Source of the DNA: Bacillota bacterium
Lineage (GTDB): Bacteria; Bacillota; Clostridia; Peptostreptococcales; Anaerovoracaceae
Direction of reading: 5' to 3'
Assembly (NCBI GenBank): GCA_017472365.1
Contig: JAFUQN010000142.1
Span: 1-38,525 of the forward strand
DNA: 38,525 bases
In this document: piece after piece, positions 1 to 8,540 of the stretch
Layout: every line of letters begins with the position of its first letter
Position numbering within the stretch: position 1 is the first letter of the stretch
Translations under genes and position numbers: made by a program
Notes under the pieces: generated by a model
Seen by the model: only the letters and a program-made list of their open reading frames with translations
The model's database searches: none
What the model was told of the DNA's origin: nothing

Positions 1-534
1 CAGTATGGTGTAAAGACGACATTTTTTTTGGTGGATTTCTGGGCTCAGAAGTATCCGGAGGATGTAAAGGAAATTGCAGCGCGTGGTCACGAACTGGGAA
101 ATCACTCTGCGACACATCCCAATATGACAGAGCTGTCAAAAGAGCAGATGAAAGCGGAGTTGGACCGGACGGCGGATACAATTGAAGAAATCAGTGGAAT
201 CCGGCCAACGGTATTTCGACCGCCGTTTGGGGCGTACAATAACAGCCTGATCGAAGTCTGTGAAGAACAGGGATACAAAGTGATCCAGTGGAGCGTGGAC
301 AGTCTGGACTGGAAGGATATTACGACGGAACAGATCGTGGAACGGGTAACGCGGAATGTGGAACCGGGATCCATCGTTTTGTTTCATAATAATGCGGAAC
401 ATGTGGAGGAATATTTGCCGTTGGTACTGCAGATGCTGACGGAACAAGGATATGAGATCGTACCGGTGGGTCAGCTGATCTATCGGGATCAGTATACCGT
501 GGATCATGCAGGAAAGCAGATCCCGGAACAATAG
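1..534 (+). CDS. Polysaccharide deacetylase (NodB/CE4), 3' part
   Basis: The reading frame is open from the first base, so the start lies outside the window; 177 C-terminal residues are visible. CE4 enzymes remove acetyl groups from N-acetylated sugars of peptidoglycan or other surface glycans, using a metal held by one Asp and two His. Visible motifs, numbered from the window edge: HSATH at 35-39 (the two metal-binding His), RPPFGAYN at 73-80, DSLDW at 100-104 and LFHNN at 127-131, where the conserved C-terminal His lies. The motif with the catalytic Asp pair, usually TFDD, would be upstream and cannot be checked. The next gene starts 10 nt after the stop, so the two are probably cotranscribed. 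The family is clear; the substrate and the PdaA/PdaB-type subgroup cannot be decided. Confidence 0.9.
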   Translation, partial: QYGVKTTFFLVDFWAQKYPEDVKEIAARGHELGNHSATHPNMTELSKEQMKAELDRTADTIEEISGIRPTVFRPPFGAYNNSLIEVCEEQGYKVIQWSVDSLDWKDITTEQIVERVTRNVEPGSIVLFHNNAEHVEEYLPLVLQMLTEQGYEIVPVGQLIYRDQYTVDHAGKQIPEQ

Positions 535-544
535 GAGGTCAGCA

Positions 545-1159
545 GTGGAAATTGGACGGGAAACAAATTTTGCACAGTTATTGGGGACGGTGGAAGAGGC
601 ACCGGAACTGAGCCATAAATCCTTTGGAGAACAGTTTTATGAGATGAAAGTGGCGGTGGCGAGAAGAAGCGGATATCGCGACATCATACCGGTGGTCATT
701 TCAGAACGGCTGATGTTGGAGAAGCGGCCGGAAGAGGGGGACCGGATCGCGCTTTCCGGCCAGATCCGTACATACAATAAGGAGGAAGAAGGGAGAAACC
801 GCTTGATCATCACGGTCTTTGCCAGAGAGTTCCGTATGGCGGAACCGGAGGAAATCTATGATGAAAACAGAATTTGTCTTCGGGGATTTCTTTGTAAAAA
901 TCCGGTACGGAGAACATCACCGCTTGGAAGGGAAATCTGTGATCTGATGGTGGCTGTCAACCGCATGTACAATAAATCCGACTACATCCCCTGTATCGCC
1001 TGGGGAAGAAATGCCGGGTACGGCGGGCTGATGGATGTGGGCGATCCCATTGAACTGACGGGACGGATCCAGAGCAGAGAATATAAGAAACGAGATGAAG
1101 AAGGGAACGTCAATATGAGAGTGGCATATGAAGTTTCCGTATTGAAAATTGAGGATTAG
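545..1159 (+). CDS. Two-OB-fold single-strand DNA-binding-like protein
   Basis: A 204-residue protein starting at GTG 545, chosen because AGGAGG at 533-538 sits six bases upstream; the frame is open further 5' but without a better site. The sequence looks like two successive OB folds. Residues about 8-105 contain NFAQLLGTVEEAP, a strand-rich core and GDRIALSGQIRTY. Residues about 115-204 repeat the plan with NRICLRGFLCKNPVRR, IPCIAWGRNA and GDPIELTGRIQSREY. Motifs of the type VAVNR...IPCIAWG...LTGRIQSREY are typical of SSB/PriB folds. No acidic SSB tail is present, so partner recruitment of the classical SSB kind is not indicated. It may bind single-stranded nucleic acid in an accessory role; this is inference from fold-like motifs. 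Confidence 0.7.
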   Translation: MEIGRETNFAQLLGTVEEAPELSHKSFGEQFYEMKVAVARRSGYRDIIPVVISERLMLEKRPEEGDRIALSGQIRTYNKEEEGRNRLIITVFAREFRMAEPEEIYDENRICLRGFLCKNPVRRTSPLGREICDLMVAVNRMYNKSDYIPCIAWGRNAGYGGLMDVGDPIELTGRIQSREYKKRDEEGNVNMRVAYEVSVLKIED

Positions 1160-1199
1160 CGCATTATTTCTAGCATATTCTTCCGTTTTGTGGTATCAT

Positions 1200-1205
1200 T
1201 ATAAT
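1200..1205 (+). promoter_or_regulatory. Possible -10 element upstream of plsX
   Basis: A perfect TATAAT stands 41 nt after the stop of the preceding gene. No good -35 hexamer lies 16-18 nt upstream, so the promoter call is weak. It would give plsX a leader of about 110 nt that contains the hairpin at 1259-1295. Confidence 0.35.
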
Positions 1206-1258
1206 TACGTATGTGTATGCCCATGAGGCTGCTGCGTGAGAATCTAATTTGCAGGGTT

Positions 1259-1295
1259 GCGCGAAGCGGGTCGACTGACCGGTCGAACGCAGCGC
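1259..1295 (+). other. Hairpin in the plsX leader
   Basis: An interrupted inverted repeat: GCGC 1259-1262 with GCGC 1292-1295, GCG 1266-1268 with CGC 1288-1290, and TCGAC 1271-1275 with GTCGA 1282-1286, closing a six-base loop TGACCG. There is no T-tract, so it is not an intrinsic terminator. It ends 14 nt before the plsX ribosome-binding site at 1309-1313. Function unknown. Confidence 0.4.
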
Positions 1296-1324
1296 AGAGC
1301 ACTGGAACGGAGGATAACAAGTAT

Positions 1325-2338
1325 ATGAGAATTATCATCGATGGTATGGGTGGGGACAACGCGCCTGCGGAGATCGTTAAAGGCTGTATCGAGGCCGCAA
1401 AGGAAATTACCCATGAGATTTGGATCGTTGGCCGCGAAGAAGCGATCAACGAAGAATTAAAAAAATATAAGTACAATAAGGAGCAGATCCGCGTGATCCA
1501 TGCACCGGACGTGATCGAAAACACCGATTCGCCGGTCAAGGCTGTTCGCAGTAAGAAAGAATCTTCCATGGTTATCGGTCTGAACCTGATCAAGAGCGGC
1601 AGCGGAGACGTATTCATCAGTGCCGGAAATACCGGTGCACTGATGGCCGGCGGTCTGTTCATTCTGGGAAGAATCCCCGGAATCGACCGCCCTGCACTGA
1701 CCAGCCCCTATCCCATTATGGGGAAGGGAATGTCCCTGCTGGTAGACGCCGGTGCCAATTCGGAATGTAAGCCCAATAACCTGCTGGAATTCGGTATCAT
1801 GGGTTCGATCTATATGGAAAAGGTATTCGACATGGATCGTCCCCGTGTTGGTCTGGCAAACATCGGCGCGGAAGAAACCAAGGGTACTACTGTGGTCAAG
1901 GCTGCTCACCAGCTGCTGAAGAAGAGTAATCTGAACTTCGTCGGCAATGTGGAAGCGCGCGAAGTGCCTTACGGTGTCTGCGACGTTATCGTATGTGACG
2001 GTTTTGTCGGAAATACCATCCTGAAGCTGACCGAAGGGTTTGCTTTGAATATTTTGAGCTTCGTAAAGAAGAAGTTTACCGAAGGACTGAAGTCCAAGAT
2101 CGGGGCGGCTCTGCTGCTGGATAAGATGAAGGAACTGAAGGGTGCTTTCGATTATTCCAATTACGGCGGTGCACCGATCCTGGGCGTTAAGGGACCCGTG
2201 ATCAAGATCCACGGTTCTTCCAATGCCAATGCCGTAAAGCATGGTATTTTAAAGGCGATTCCCTTTGCAGAAGGAAAGGTAGTACAGATTATTGAAGAAG
2301 CGGTGTTAGCACTGGAGGAAGTGGAGAGTGGAGAATAG
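1325..2338 (+). CDS. plsX: Phosphate acyltransferase PlsX
   Basis: PlsX converts acyl-ACP and phosphate to acyl-phosphate, the acyl donor for PlsY in phosphatidic acid synthesis. The 337-residue product is of normal family length. It opens with MRIIIDGMGGDNAP, the characteristic N-terminus, and carries SAGNTGALMAGG, VDAGANSECKP, NIGAEETKGT and CDGFVGNTILK, all hallmark PlsX segments. Start ATG 1325 follows GGAGG at 1309-1313; the longer open frame back to 1211 lacks PlsX homology in its translation. The end overlaps the next gene, rnc, by 11 nt, which suggests translational coupling. The rpmF gene often found upstream and the acpP gene often found downstream are both absent here. Confidence 0.95.
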   Translation: MRIIIDGMGGDNAPAEIVKGCIEAAKEITHEIWIVGREEAINEELKKYKYNKEQIRVIHAPDVIENTDSPVKAVRSKKESSMVIGLNLIKSGSGDVFISAGNTGALMAGGLFILGRIPGIDRPALTSPYPIMGKGMSLLVDAGANSECKPNNLLEFGIMGSIYMEKVFDMDRPRVGLANIGAEETKGTTVVKAAHQLLKKSNLNFVGNVEAREVPYGVCDVIVCDGFVGNTILKLTEGFALNILSFVKKKFTEGLKSKIGAALLLDKMKELKGAFDYSNYGGAPILGVKGPVIKIHGSSNANAVKHGILKAIPFAEGKVVQIIEEAVLALEEVESGE

Positions 2339-3014
2339 TCAGAAGCTGAGGGAGCAGTTGGGTTACGAGTTCCGTGATCTGAAACTCCTGCGCAATGCAC
2401 TGACCCACAGCTCCAGTATCAACGAAACGCATCAGCAATATTGCGATAACAATGAACGACTGGAATTTCTAGGCGATGCTGTTCTCGAAACCGTGATCAG
2501 CGAACGCTTATACCGTTTATTACCCACAGAGGAAGAAGGCCGTCTGACACGGATGAGAGCGTCCATCGTCTGCGAAGAATCGCTGGCAGAGATCGGACAT
2601 CAGTTGGGCGTCGGACAGGCCCTGATTCTGGGTAAGGGAGAAGAACACAGCGGTGGCCGGAAGCGGAATTCCATGATTGCCGACGGTGTAGAAGCCGTCA
2701 TCGGTGCCATTTATTTGGATGGCGGTTTTTATGAGGCGCAGAAAACTGTTCTGCGTCTGTTCGACTCTGTGATCCAAATGGCTTTGGAGGGGAAGCTCCA
2801 TTCGGACTATAAGACAGCGCTTCAGGAAAAGCTGCAGGTCAATGGAGATGTGAATATCCAGTATGTTCTGGACGGACAGGAAGGTCCGGATCACGATAAG
2901 GTATTTTATACCAGTGTCGTGGTCAACGGCGTGATCCTGGGCAGCGGAAGAGGACGCAGTAAAAAAGAGGCGGAACAGAATGCTGCCAAGGCGGCCATGA
3001 AAGACATGAGGTAG
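2328..3014 (+). CDS. rnc: Ribonuclease III
   Basis: RNase III cleaves double-stranded RNA and processes the rRNA precursor and structured mRNAs. The 228-residue protein has the family signature NERLEFLGD at residues 42-50 and the second acidic site in IADGVEAVIGAIYLDGG near residue 120, followed by a C-terminal double-stranded RNA-binding domain (from about residue 155, DYKTALQEKLQ, ending with GSGRGRSKKEAEQNAAK). The GTG start at 2328 lies inside the end of plsX, with GGAGGA at 2314-2319 giving good spacing. The smc gene begins six bases after the stop. The plsX-rnc-smc-ftsY order is common in Firmicutes and supports the call. Confidence 0.96.
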   Translation: MENSQKLREQLGYEFRDLKLLRNALTHSSSINETHQQYCDNNERLEFLGDAVLETVISERLYRLLPTEEEGRLTRMRASIVCEESLAEIGHQLGVGQALILGKGEEHSGGRKRNSMIADGVEAVIGAIYLDGGFYEAQKTVLRLFDSVIQMALEGKLHSDYKTALQEKLQVNGDVNIQYVLDGQEGPDHDKVFYTSVVVNGVILGSGRGRSKKEAEQNAAKAAMKDMR

Positions 3015-3020
3015 GACAGT

Positions 3021-6000
3021 ATGTATTTTAAACGAATCGACTTACAGGGTTTCAAATCCTTTGCCGATCCGGTCAGCATCGAATTTCATGAAGGGATCAC
3101 CTGTATCGTAGGCCCTAACGGAAGCGGTAAGAGCAACATTTCCGATGCTCTGCGCTGGGTACTGGGGGAACAGAGCCCGAAAATGCTGCGTGGCGGAAAG
3201 ATGGAAGAAGTCATTTTCGCCGGTACAGCCAATCGCAAATCCCGCGGTATGGCGGAAGTAACGCTGGTTATCGACAACTCAACGGGGATCTTACCCATCG
3301 ACTACAGCGAAGTTGCCATTACGCGCAGAATGTATCGCTCCGGCCAGAGCGAATACGCCATCAATAATACAACATGCCGCCTGAGAGATATCCGTGAGTT
3401 GATCATGGATACGGGGATCGGTGTGGATGGCTACTCGATCATCGGCCAGGGGAAAATCAGTGAAATCGTAAGCAACAAACCGGAAAGCCGCAGAGAAATC
3501 TTTGAAGAAGCTGCGGGGATCGTAAAATATCGTTCGAGAAAGACAGAAGCGGAAACAAAGTTAAACAATTCCAACACCAATCTGGAACGTGTCAACGATA
3601 TCATCGGTGAAATCGAAGGACGCATCGACGGTCTGGAAGAAGACAGCCGGAAAGCGAAGGAATACCTGGAATTACGAGAACGACAGAAGGGTATTGAAAT
3701 CAATATCACTCTGAAGAATATCGAAACCGTGGAACTGAAAAACGAATATCTGAAGGACGAGCTTTCCGAGCTGACTTTGGAAATCGACAGTTTCAAGGAA
3801 CGAAAAGAGGCGGTGGAAACAGATATTGCAGAAAACCGTCGTCAGAATACTCTTTTGGATCAGGAAGAAACTGTGGCCCGTGACCGGATCATGGAGCAGG
3901 CACAGGAAATCAGCCGGATCGAAAATCAGACACAGCTGAATCAGGAACGGTTATCCACGATTGAGCGCGAAAACGTCCGTCTGAACGACGAAATCGCAGC
4001 GTTGAAGGATAAGTGTTCCATGGAAGAAAATAACGCTGCACAGATCAGAGAAAGCCAGAATTTGCTGGAAGAGCAGATCCAGGATCAGAAAGAATCTTTG
4101 AATGAGATTGTGGAAGAACAGAAGGAACAGAACCAGTCTGTCAGCGACCTGAACCGTAAAGTTGAGGAACAGAGAGACACGATCTACGGATTGTCCGTGG
4201 AAATGAGTTCCTGCCGTTCTGAAATCAACGGTTTGGAAACATTGAAAGATACGTTGACCCGCAGAAAGCAGCTGTTGCTTTCCGAACAGGAAGGCGCAAG
4301 TCTTGGATCCGACAAGCTGGCCCAGGAACGTGCGGCTGTGGAAGAGACAATCCGCAAGTGCCGTGAAGACCAAAAGACTCTGGCGGATCAGGGCGGTCGT
4401 CTCCGTCTGGAGCAGAAACAAAAGAAACTTCAGGAAGAAGAACTGCGCAGGGAAATGGAAGAACTGCGTATCTCCATCGGACAGGCTCAGGGAAAACTGC
4501 GCATGTTCCAGGACCTGGAGAATTCTTACGAAGGATATAACGGCGCGGTCAAATTCCTGATGCGTCAGGAATTGCCGGGACTGGAAGGCTTGGTTGCCGA
4601 GCTGATCCAGGTACCGAAGGATCTGGCAACCGCCGTGGAAACGGCGCTCGGTGCGTCGCTGCAAAATGTGGTATGCGCCGATGATCAGAGTGCACAGAGA
4701 GCTGTCGGGGCTTTGAAAAAGGCGAAGGCTGGTCGTCTGACTTTCCTTCCGGTGAAGAGTATCCGCGGTGGAAAAGCCAACCAGGTTCAGTCTCTGGTTG
4801 ACATGGAAGGATATCGCGGACTGGCAGTGGACTGCGTGGAATTCGACAACCGTTACCAGAACGTGATGGAATATCTGTTGGGACGAGTTGTCATCGTGGA
4901 CAACCTGGACAATGCAGTTCGCATGTCCAAGAAAGGTGGTTCCGGCCTGCGGTTCGTTACGCTGGAAGGCGAAGTCATCAACGCCAGCGGTGCGATTACC
5001 GGCGGTATGTATAAAACCAATACAACGAACCTGTTATCCCGTAAAGCGGAAATCCAGCAGCTGACAGAAGATCTGGAAGCGATGGATCGTAAGAAGACCG
5101 AGGGCGTTGCAAGGATGGAACAGGCCCGCAAGGATTCCCAACGTCTGGAAGAACAGCTGGCAGCACTGGAACAGCAGTATCGCGGTGGTCAGCTGGAATT
5201 ACTGGAGCAGGAAAAGCAGCAGCAGATCCTGGCTTCTCAGATGGAAGATCTGGAACACAGCGGAGAAAAGCGCGAAAAGGAATTAGAATCTCTGATCCGT
5301 GAAGAACAGTCTGCAGAAGACATGATTTCCGATTTAAGAAAACAGCTGAACGAAAAGACAGCCAGAAGTGCAGAAGCGGAACGTCTGTTGGCAGAATGGA
5401 TTCCGCAGTTGGAAGAAGAACGTCGTATGGCTGACCATCTGACGGAAGAAGTGACCAATCGCCGTATGGAGATCAACGCTTTGACCAACCGCCGCGATAG
5501 CGCGTCTGAAATGGAAAAGCGTATCATCGAATCCATCGGTGATCTTCAGAGACAGCAGCAGGAACGTCTGAACCAGATCCAGCGTCTGGCGGATGAACGT
5601 GTGGAACTGATGTCCGGAGACGGCGGCTTATTACAGGAAAGAGAAGCACTGCAGAAAGCGAAAGCGGAAACCGAACAGCGTCTGGCCGAAGTTCAGAGAC
5701 AAAAAGCGGATATTTCCAAGTATCTGGAACAGGAAGAACGCCGGAGAGACGAAATGGCGAACCAGCTGAATGAACAGCAGCGAAAGAAGTTCGAAGCAGA
5801 GCTGAAGCTGGAAAAGAACGAAAGCCAGATTGCCGGATGGAAGGATAAGATTTGGGAAGACTTCGAAATCTCTTACATTCAAGCGATGGAATTCCAAAGC
5901 GACGAATTCGTTATGTCCCAGGCACAGAAAGAAAGCCGTGAGATCCGCGCGAAGATCAAGGCGTTGGGAGATGTCAATGTGGGTGCTATCAAGGAATATG

Positions 6001-6569
6001 AAACCACGAAGGACCGCTACGAATTCCTGACGGCGCAGAGAGATGACCTGGTGGAAGCCATGAATTCCCTGAAGGCGATCATTGACGATATGGACAAGAC
6101 CATCCGTCACAATTTCAAGGAAAGCTTCGACAAGATCATGGTCAATTTTGAATCCACATTCAAACAGCTGTTTGGCGGCGGAACTGCACAGCTGAGACTG
6201 GAAGATGAGAACAATCCGCTGGAATGTGGAATTGAAATTGTGGCTCAGCCGCCCGGAAAGAAGCTTCAGAACATCAATCTGATGTCCGGTGGTGAAAAGA
6301 CCATGACAGCGATCGCATTGATGTTTGCGGTACTGAAGGCAAAGCCCACACCGTTCTGTATTTTGGACGAAGTGGAAGCGGCGCTGGACGAAGCCAATAT
6401 TGACCGTTTTGCGAAATATCTGCAGAATTTCAGAGAAATCCAGTTCGCTCTGGTTACACACCAGAAAGCGACTATGGAATACGCTGATGTTCTGTACGGC
6501 GTGACGATGCCGGAGCAGGGGATCTCCAAGGTCCTGTCTCTGCGCATGGGTGACGATTTCGAATTATAA
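3021..6569 (+). CDS. smc: Chromosome segregation ATPase SMC
   Basis: SMC forms the ring-shaped condensin dimer that organises and helps segregate the nucleoid, working with ScpA and ScpB (not in this window). The 1182-residue length is typical. The N-terminal head has Walker A GPNGSGKS at residues 31-38. Long heptad-rich arms follow, interrupted by a hinge at roughly residues 505-660 (from GYNGAVKFLM through INASGAITGGMYKTN). The C-terminal head carries the ABC signature LMSGGEK at 1087-1093 and Walker B CILDE at 1113-1117. The start ATG at 3021 gives the standard SMC N-terminus MYFKRIDLQGFKSFAD. The gene lies between rnc and ftsY in the same operon-like run. No frameshift or missing motif was seen. 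Confidence 0.98.
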   Translation: MYFKRIDLQGFKSFADPVSIEFHEGITCIVGPNGSGKSNISDALRWVLGEQSPKMLRGGKMEEVIFAGTANRKSRGMAEVTLVIDNSTGILPIDYSEVAITRRMYRSGQSEYAINNTTCRLRDIRELIMDTGIGVDGYSIIGQGKISEIVSNKPESRREIFEEAAGIVKYRSRKTEAETKLNNSNTNLERVNDIIGEIEGRIDGLEEDSRKAKEYLELRERQKGIEINITLKNIETVELKNEYLKDELSELTLEIDSFKERKEAVETDIAENRRQNTLLDQEETVARDRIMEQAQEISRIENQTQLNQERLSTIERENVRLNDEIAALKDKCSMEENNAAQIRESQNLLEEQIQDQKESLNEIVEEQKEQNQSVSDLNRKVEEQRDTIYGLSVEMSSCRSEINGLETLKDTLTRRKQLLLSEQEGASLGSDKLAQERAAVEETIRKCREDQKTLADQGGRLRLEQKQKKLQEEELRREMEELRISIGQAQGKLRMFQDLENSYEGYNGAVKFLMRQELPGLEGLVAELIQVPKDLATAVETALGASLQNVVCADDQSAQRAVGALKKAKAGRLTFLPVKSIRGGKANQVQSLVDMEGYRGLAVDCVEFDNRYQNVMEYLLGRVVIVDNLDNAVRMSKKGGSGLRFVTLEGEVINASGAITGGMYKTNTTNLLSRKAEIQQLTEDLEAMDRKKTEGVARMEQARKDSQRLEEQLAALEQQYRGGQLELLEQEKQQQILASQMEDLEHSGEKREKELESLIREEQSAEDMISDLRKQLNEKTARSAEAERLLAEWIPQLEEERRMADHLTEEVTNRRMEINALTNRRDSASEMEKRIIESIGDLQRQQQERLNQIQRLADERVELMSGDGGLLQEREALQKAKAETEQRLAEVQRQKADISKYLEQEERRRDEMANQLNEQQRKKFEAELKLEKNESQIAGWKDKIWEDFEISYIQAMEFQSDEFVMSQAQKESREIRAKIKALGDVNVGAIKEYETTKDRYEFLTAQRDDLVEAMNSLKAIIDDMDKTIRHNFKESFDKIMVNFESTFKQLFGGGTAQLRLEDENNPLECGIEIVAQPPGKKLQNINLMSGGEKTMTAIALMFAVLKAKPTPFCILDEVEAALDEANIDRFAKYLQNFREIQFALVTHQKATMEYADVLYGVTMPEQGISKVLSLRMGDDFEL

Positions 6570-6592
6570 GTACAAAAGAGGAGAACGATATT

Positions 6593-7486
6593 ATGGCCTT
6601 TGGAGTGAAGAAATCTTTCTTCGGAAGAATGAAGGAAAAAGTGGAAGACGTCATCTTCATGCGTCCTTCCATCGATGAAGATATGATCGATGAGCTGGAA
6701 GAAGCGCTGATCACTTCCGACATCGGTATGGATACCACCATGAAGATCACGGAACAGCTGCGAAGCGATATCAAGCAGCAGCGTCTGTCCAAGCCGGAGG
6801 ATGTCAAGGATCAGATCAAGACCATCGTGGAAGGTCTGATCGATAAGGGCGATGCTCAGAAACTGAACGATGCCACTCCGCTGATCATTCTGATGATCGG
6901 TGTCAACGGTGTTGGTAAGACCACCAGTATCGCTAAGATTACCCATAAGCTGCAGGCTCAGGGAAAAACCGTACTTCTGGCCGCAGCCGATACATTCCGT
7001 GCAGCGGCAGCAGAACAGCTGCAGGTATGGGGACAGAGACTGGGTGTCAACGTGATCCGCCATCAGGAAGGTGCCGATCCGTCCGCTGTCATTTTCGATG
7101 CGATCCAGGCTGCAAAAGCCCGTGGAATCGATGTTCTGATCTGTGATACGGCCGGCCGTCTTCACAATAAGAAGAACCTGATGACAGAGCTGGAAAAGAT
7201 GAGAAAGGTCATCGACCGTGAATGGCCGGAAGCGGAACGCGAAACTCTGCTGGTTCTCGATGCTGCCACCGGTAAGAATGCGGTATCCCAGGCGAAAGAA
7301 TTCGGCGAGATTGCACCGCTGACCGGTATCGTACTGACAAAGCTGGACGGAACTGCGAAAGGCGGTATCGTCATTACCATTGCTGATGAATTTGATATTC
7401 CTGTAAAGTTTATCGGTGTCGGCGAAGGTATGGATGATCTGAAAGAATTTGACGCGGCGGAATTTGCCGGCGGTCTGTTCGAATAA
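6593..7486 (+). CDS. ftsY: Signal recognition particle receptor FtsY
   Basis: FtsY is the membrane-associated GTPase that receives Ffh-bound ribosomes and passes nascent membrane proteins to the translocon. The 297-residue protein has an N domain (about 1-90) and a G domain with GVNGVGKT at 103-110, DTFRAAAAEQL, DTAGRLHNK and TKLDGTAKGG, then the closing GVGEGMDDLKEFD. It lacks the long acidic N-terminal region of enterobacterial FtsY, as is usual in Firmicutes. ATG 6593 is preceded by GAGGAGAAC. The smc-ftsY spacing of 23 nt indicates one transcript. Its usual downstream partners ylxM and ffh are not here. Confidence 0.97.
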   Translation: MAFGVKKSFFGRMKEKVEDVIFMRPSIDEDMIDELEEALITSDIGMDTTMKITEQLRSDIKQQRLSKPEDVKDQIKTIVEGLIDKGDAQKLNDATPLIILMIGVNGVGKTTSIAKITHKLQAQGKTVLLAAADTFRAAAAEQLQVWGQRLGVNVIRHQEGADPSAVIFDAIQAAKARGIDVLICDTAGRLHNKKNLMTELEKMRKVIDREWPEAERETLLVLDAATGKNAVSQAKEFGEIAPLTGIVLTKLDGTAKGGIVITIADEFDIPVKFIGVGEGMDDLKEFDAAEFAGGLFE

Positions 7487-7521
7487 CGAATCACATTACA
7501 GATAAAATCAAGGAGAAACGC

Positions 7522-8454
7522 ATGAGAGAAATCAAGAGAATCGTCATTGCCGGAGCCGGAACCATGGGATCGTCCATGGCTCAGACCTTTGCGAAGCACG
7601 GTTATGATGTTACCCTGTACGACGTATTCCCCGCAGCGCTGGAAAAGGCGAAGGACCTGATCGAGCTGAATCAGAAGACTGAAATCGCAGAAAAGATTGT
7701 GACGGAAGAACAGTCCAGAGAGATGCTGGCCCGCATTGCGTATACTGCTGATGTGGAAGAATTCCGCAAGGCCGATTTCGTCGTGGAAGCCATCATCGAA
7801 AAGCTGGAAGTGAAGCACACATTCTGGGAACAGGTGTCCAATCTGGTGGATGATGATGTGGTACTGGCTACCAACACTTCCGGTCTGTCCATCACTGCCA
7901 TTGCGGAAAAGGTGAACAAGCCGGAACGTTTCGGCGGTATGCACTGGATCAACCCGCCTCATATCATTCGACTGATCGAAGTAATTAAGGGAAAAAAGAC
8001 CAGTGATGAAGCTGCTCAGGTGATTTACGATCTGGCTGTAAAAGTAGAAAAGAAGCCGGTAATCGTAAACGATGCACTGGGCTTTGCTCTGAACCGTATC
8101 CAGCTGGCGATTCTGAGAGAATGTCTCCACATCGTAGAAACCGGGATTGCGACTCCGGAAGCTGTGGACGATGTCATGAAGTACGGTCTGGGACTTCGTT
8201 ATGCGTGTCTCGGTCCCTTTGAAGTCTGTGACCTGGGCGGTCTGGATGTGTTCAATAATATCGCAAGCTATTTGTTTGAAGATTTGTGCCACGAAAAGGA
8301 AACCTTCGGTATGCTGGCTGACCGCATCGAAAAGGGTCAGTTTGGTGTTAAGAACGGCGCTGGATTCTACGACTATTCCGATGGAAAAGATGCTGAAAAG
8401 ATCGAATACAGAGATCAGATGTTCACAAAGCTGGCGAAGTGCTTATATGAATAA
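7522..8454 (+). CDS. 3-hydroxyacyl-CoA dehydrogenase family protein
   Basis: An NAD(P)-dependent dehydrogenase of the 3-hydroxyacyl-CoA dehydrogenase superfamily, 310 residues. The N-terminal Rossmann fold shows GAGTMGSSMAQTFAKHG near residues 10-26 and ends its first strand pair at DV, consistent with NAD(H). The catalytic stretch reads GGMHWINPPHIIRLIEVIKG, with the His and Glu of the dyad, and the C-terminal domain has NDALGFALNRIQ and KNGAGFYDY. The NPPH form resembles the lambda-crystallin/gulonate or carnitine dehydrogenase branch more than the NPVP of butyryl-pathway Hbd, and the protein is longer than the usual 280 or so residues. A role as 3-hydroxybutyryl-CoA dehydrogenase is possible, but the substrate is open. 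RBS AAGGAGAAA precedes ATG 7522. A terminator follows directly. Confidence 0.8.
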   Translation: MREIKRIVIAGAGTMGSSMAQTFAKHGYDVTLYDVFPAALEKAKDLIELNQKTEIAEKIVTEEQSREMLARIAYTADVEEFRKADFVVEAIIEKLEVKHTFWEQVSNLVDDDVVLATNTSGLSITAIAEKVNKPERFGGMHWINPPHIIRLIEVIKGKKTSDEAAQVIYDLAVKVEKKPVIVNDALGFALNRIQLAILRECLHIVETGIATPEAVDDVMKYGLGLRYACLGPFEVCDLGGLDVFNNIASYLFEDLCHEKETFGMLADRIEKGQFGVKNGAGFYDYSDGKDAEKIEYRDQMFTKLAKCLYE

Positions 8455-8460
8455 TATAAC

Positions 8461-8487
8461 CCCCCTGCGATACTGCAGGGGGTTTTT
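8461..8487 (+). terminator. Intrinsic terminator after the dehydrogenase gene
   Basis: An 8-bp stem CCCCCTGC (8461-8468) with GCAGGGGG (8475-8482), six-base loop, then five T. It begins six bases after the stop at 8454 and ends the plus-strand plsX-to-dehydrogenase run. Confidence 0.92.
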
Positions 8488-8493
8488 CATGAA

Positions 8494-8526
8494 AAAAGAG
8501 CTTCCTCAAAATGAGGGAGCTCTTTT
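8494..8526 (-). terminator. Terminator of the penicillin-binding protein gene
   Basis: A 15-bp near-perfect stem, 8494-8508 with 8512-8526, with one G-T pair, an A-rich loop and A/T runs at both ends. Read on the minus strand it ends in a T-tract just after the PBP stop codon; it could also work on the plus strand. Confidence 0.88.
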
Positions 8527-8540
8527 CAATTACAGTTGAA

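Noticed and set aside
1211-1324. Longer N-terminus for PlsX
   Set aside because: The frame is open, but it translates the leader hairpin; the ribosome-binding site at 1309-1313 and the family N-terminus both point to ATG 1325.
5830-6030. Small plus-strand frames within smc and other genes
   Set aside because: They are out-of-frame shadows of genes with full domain support and lack translation signals.
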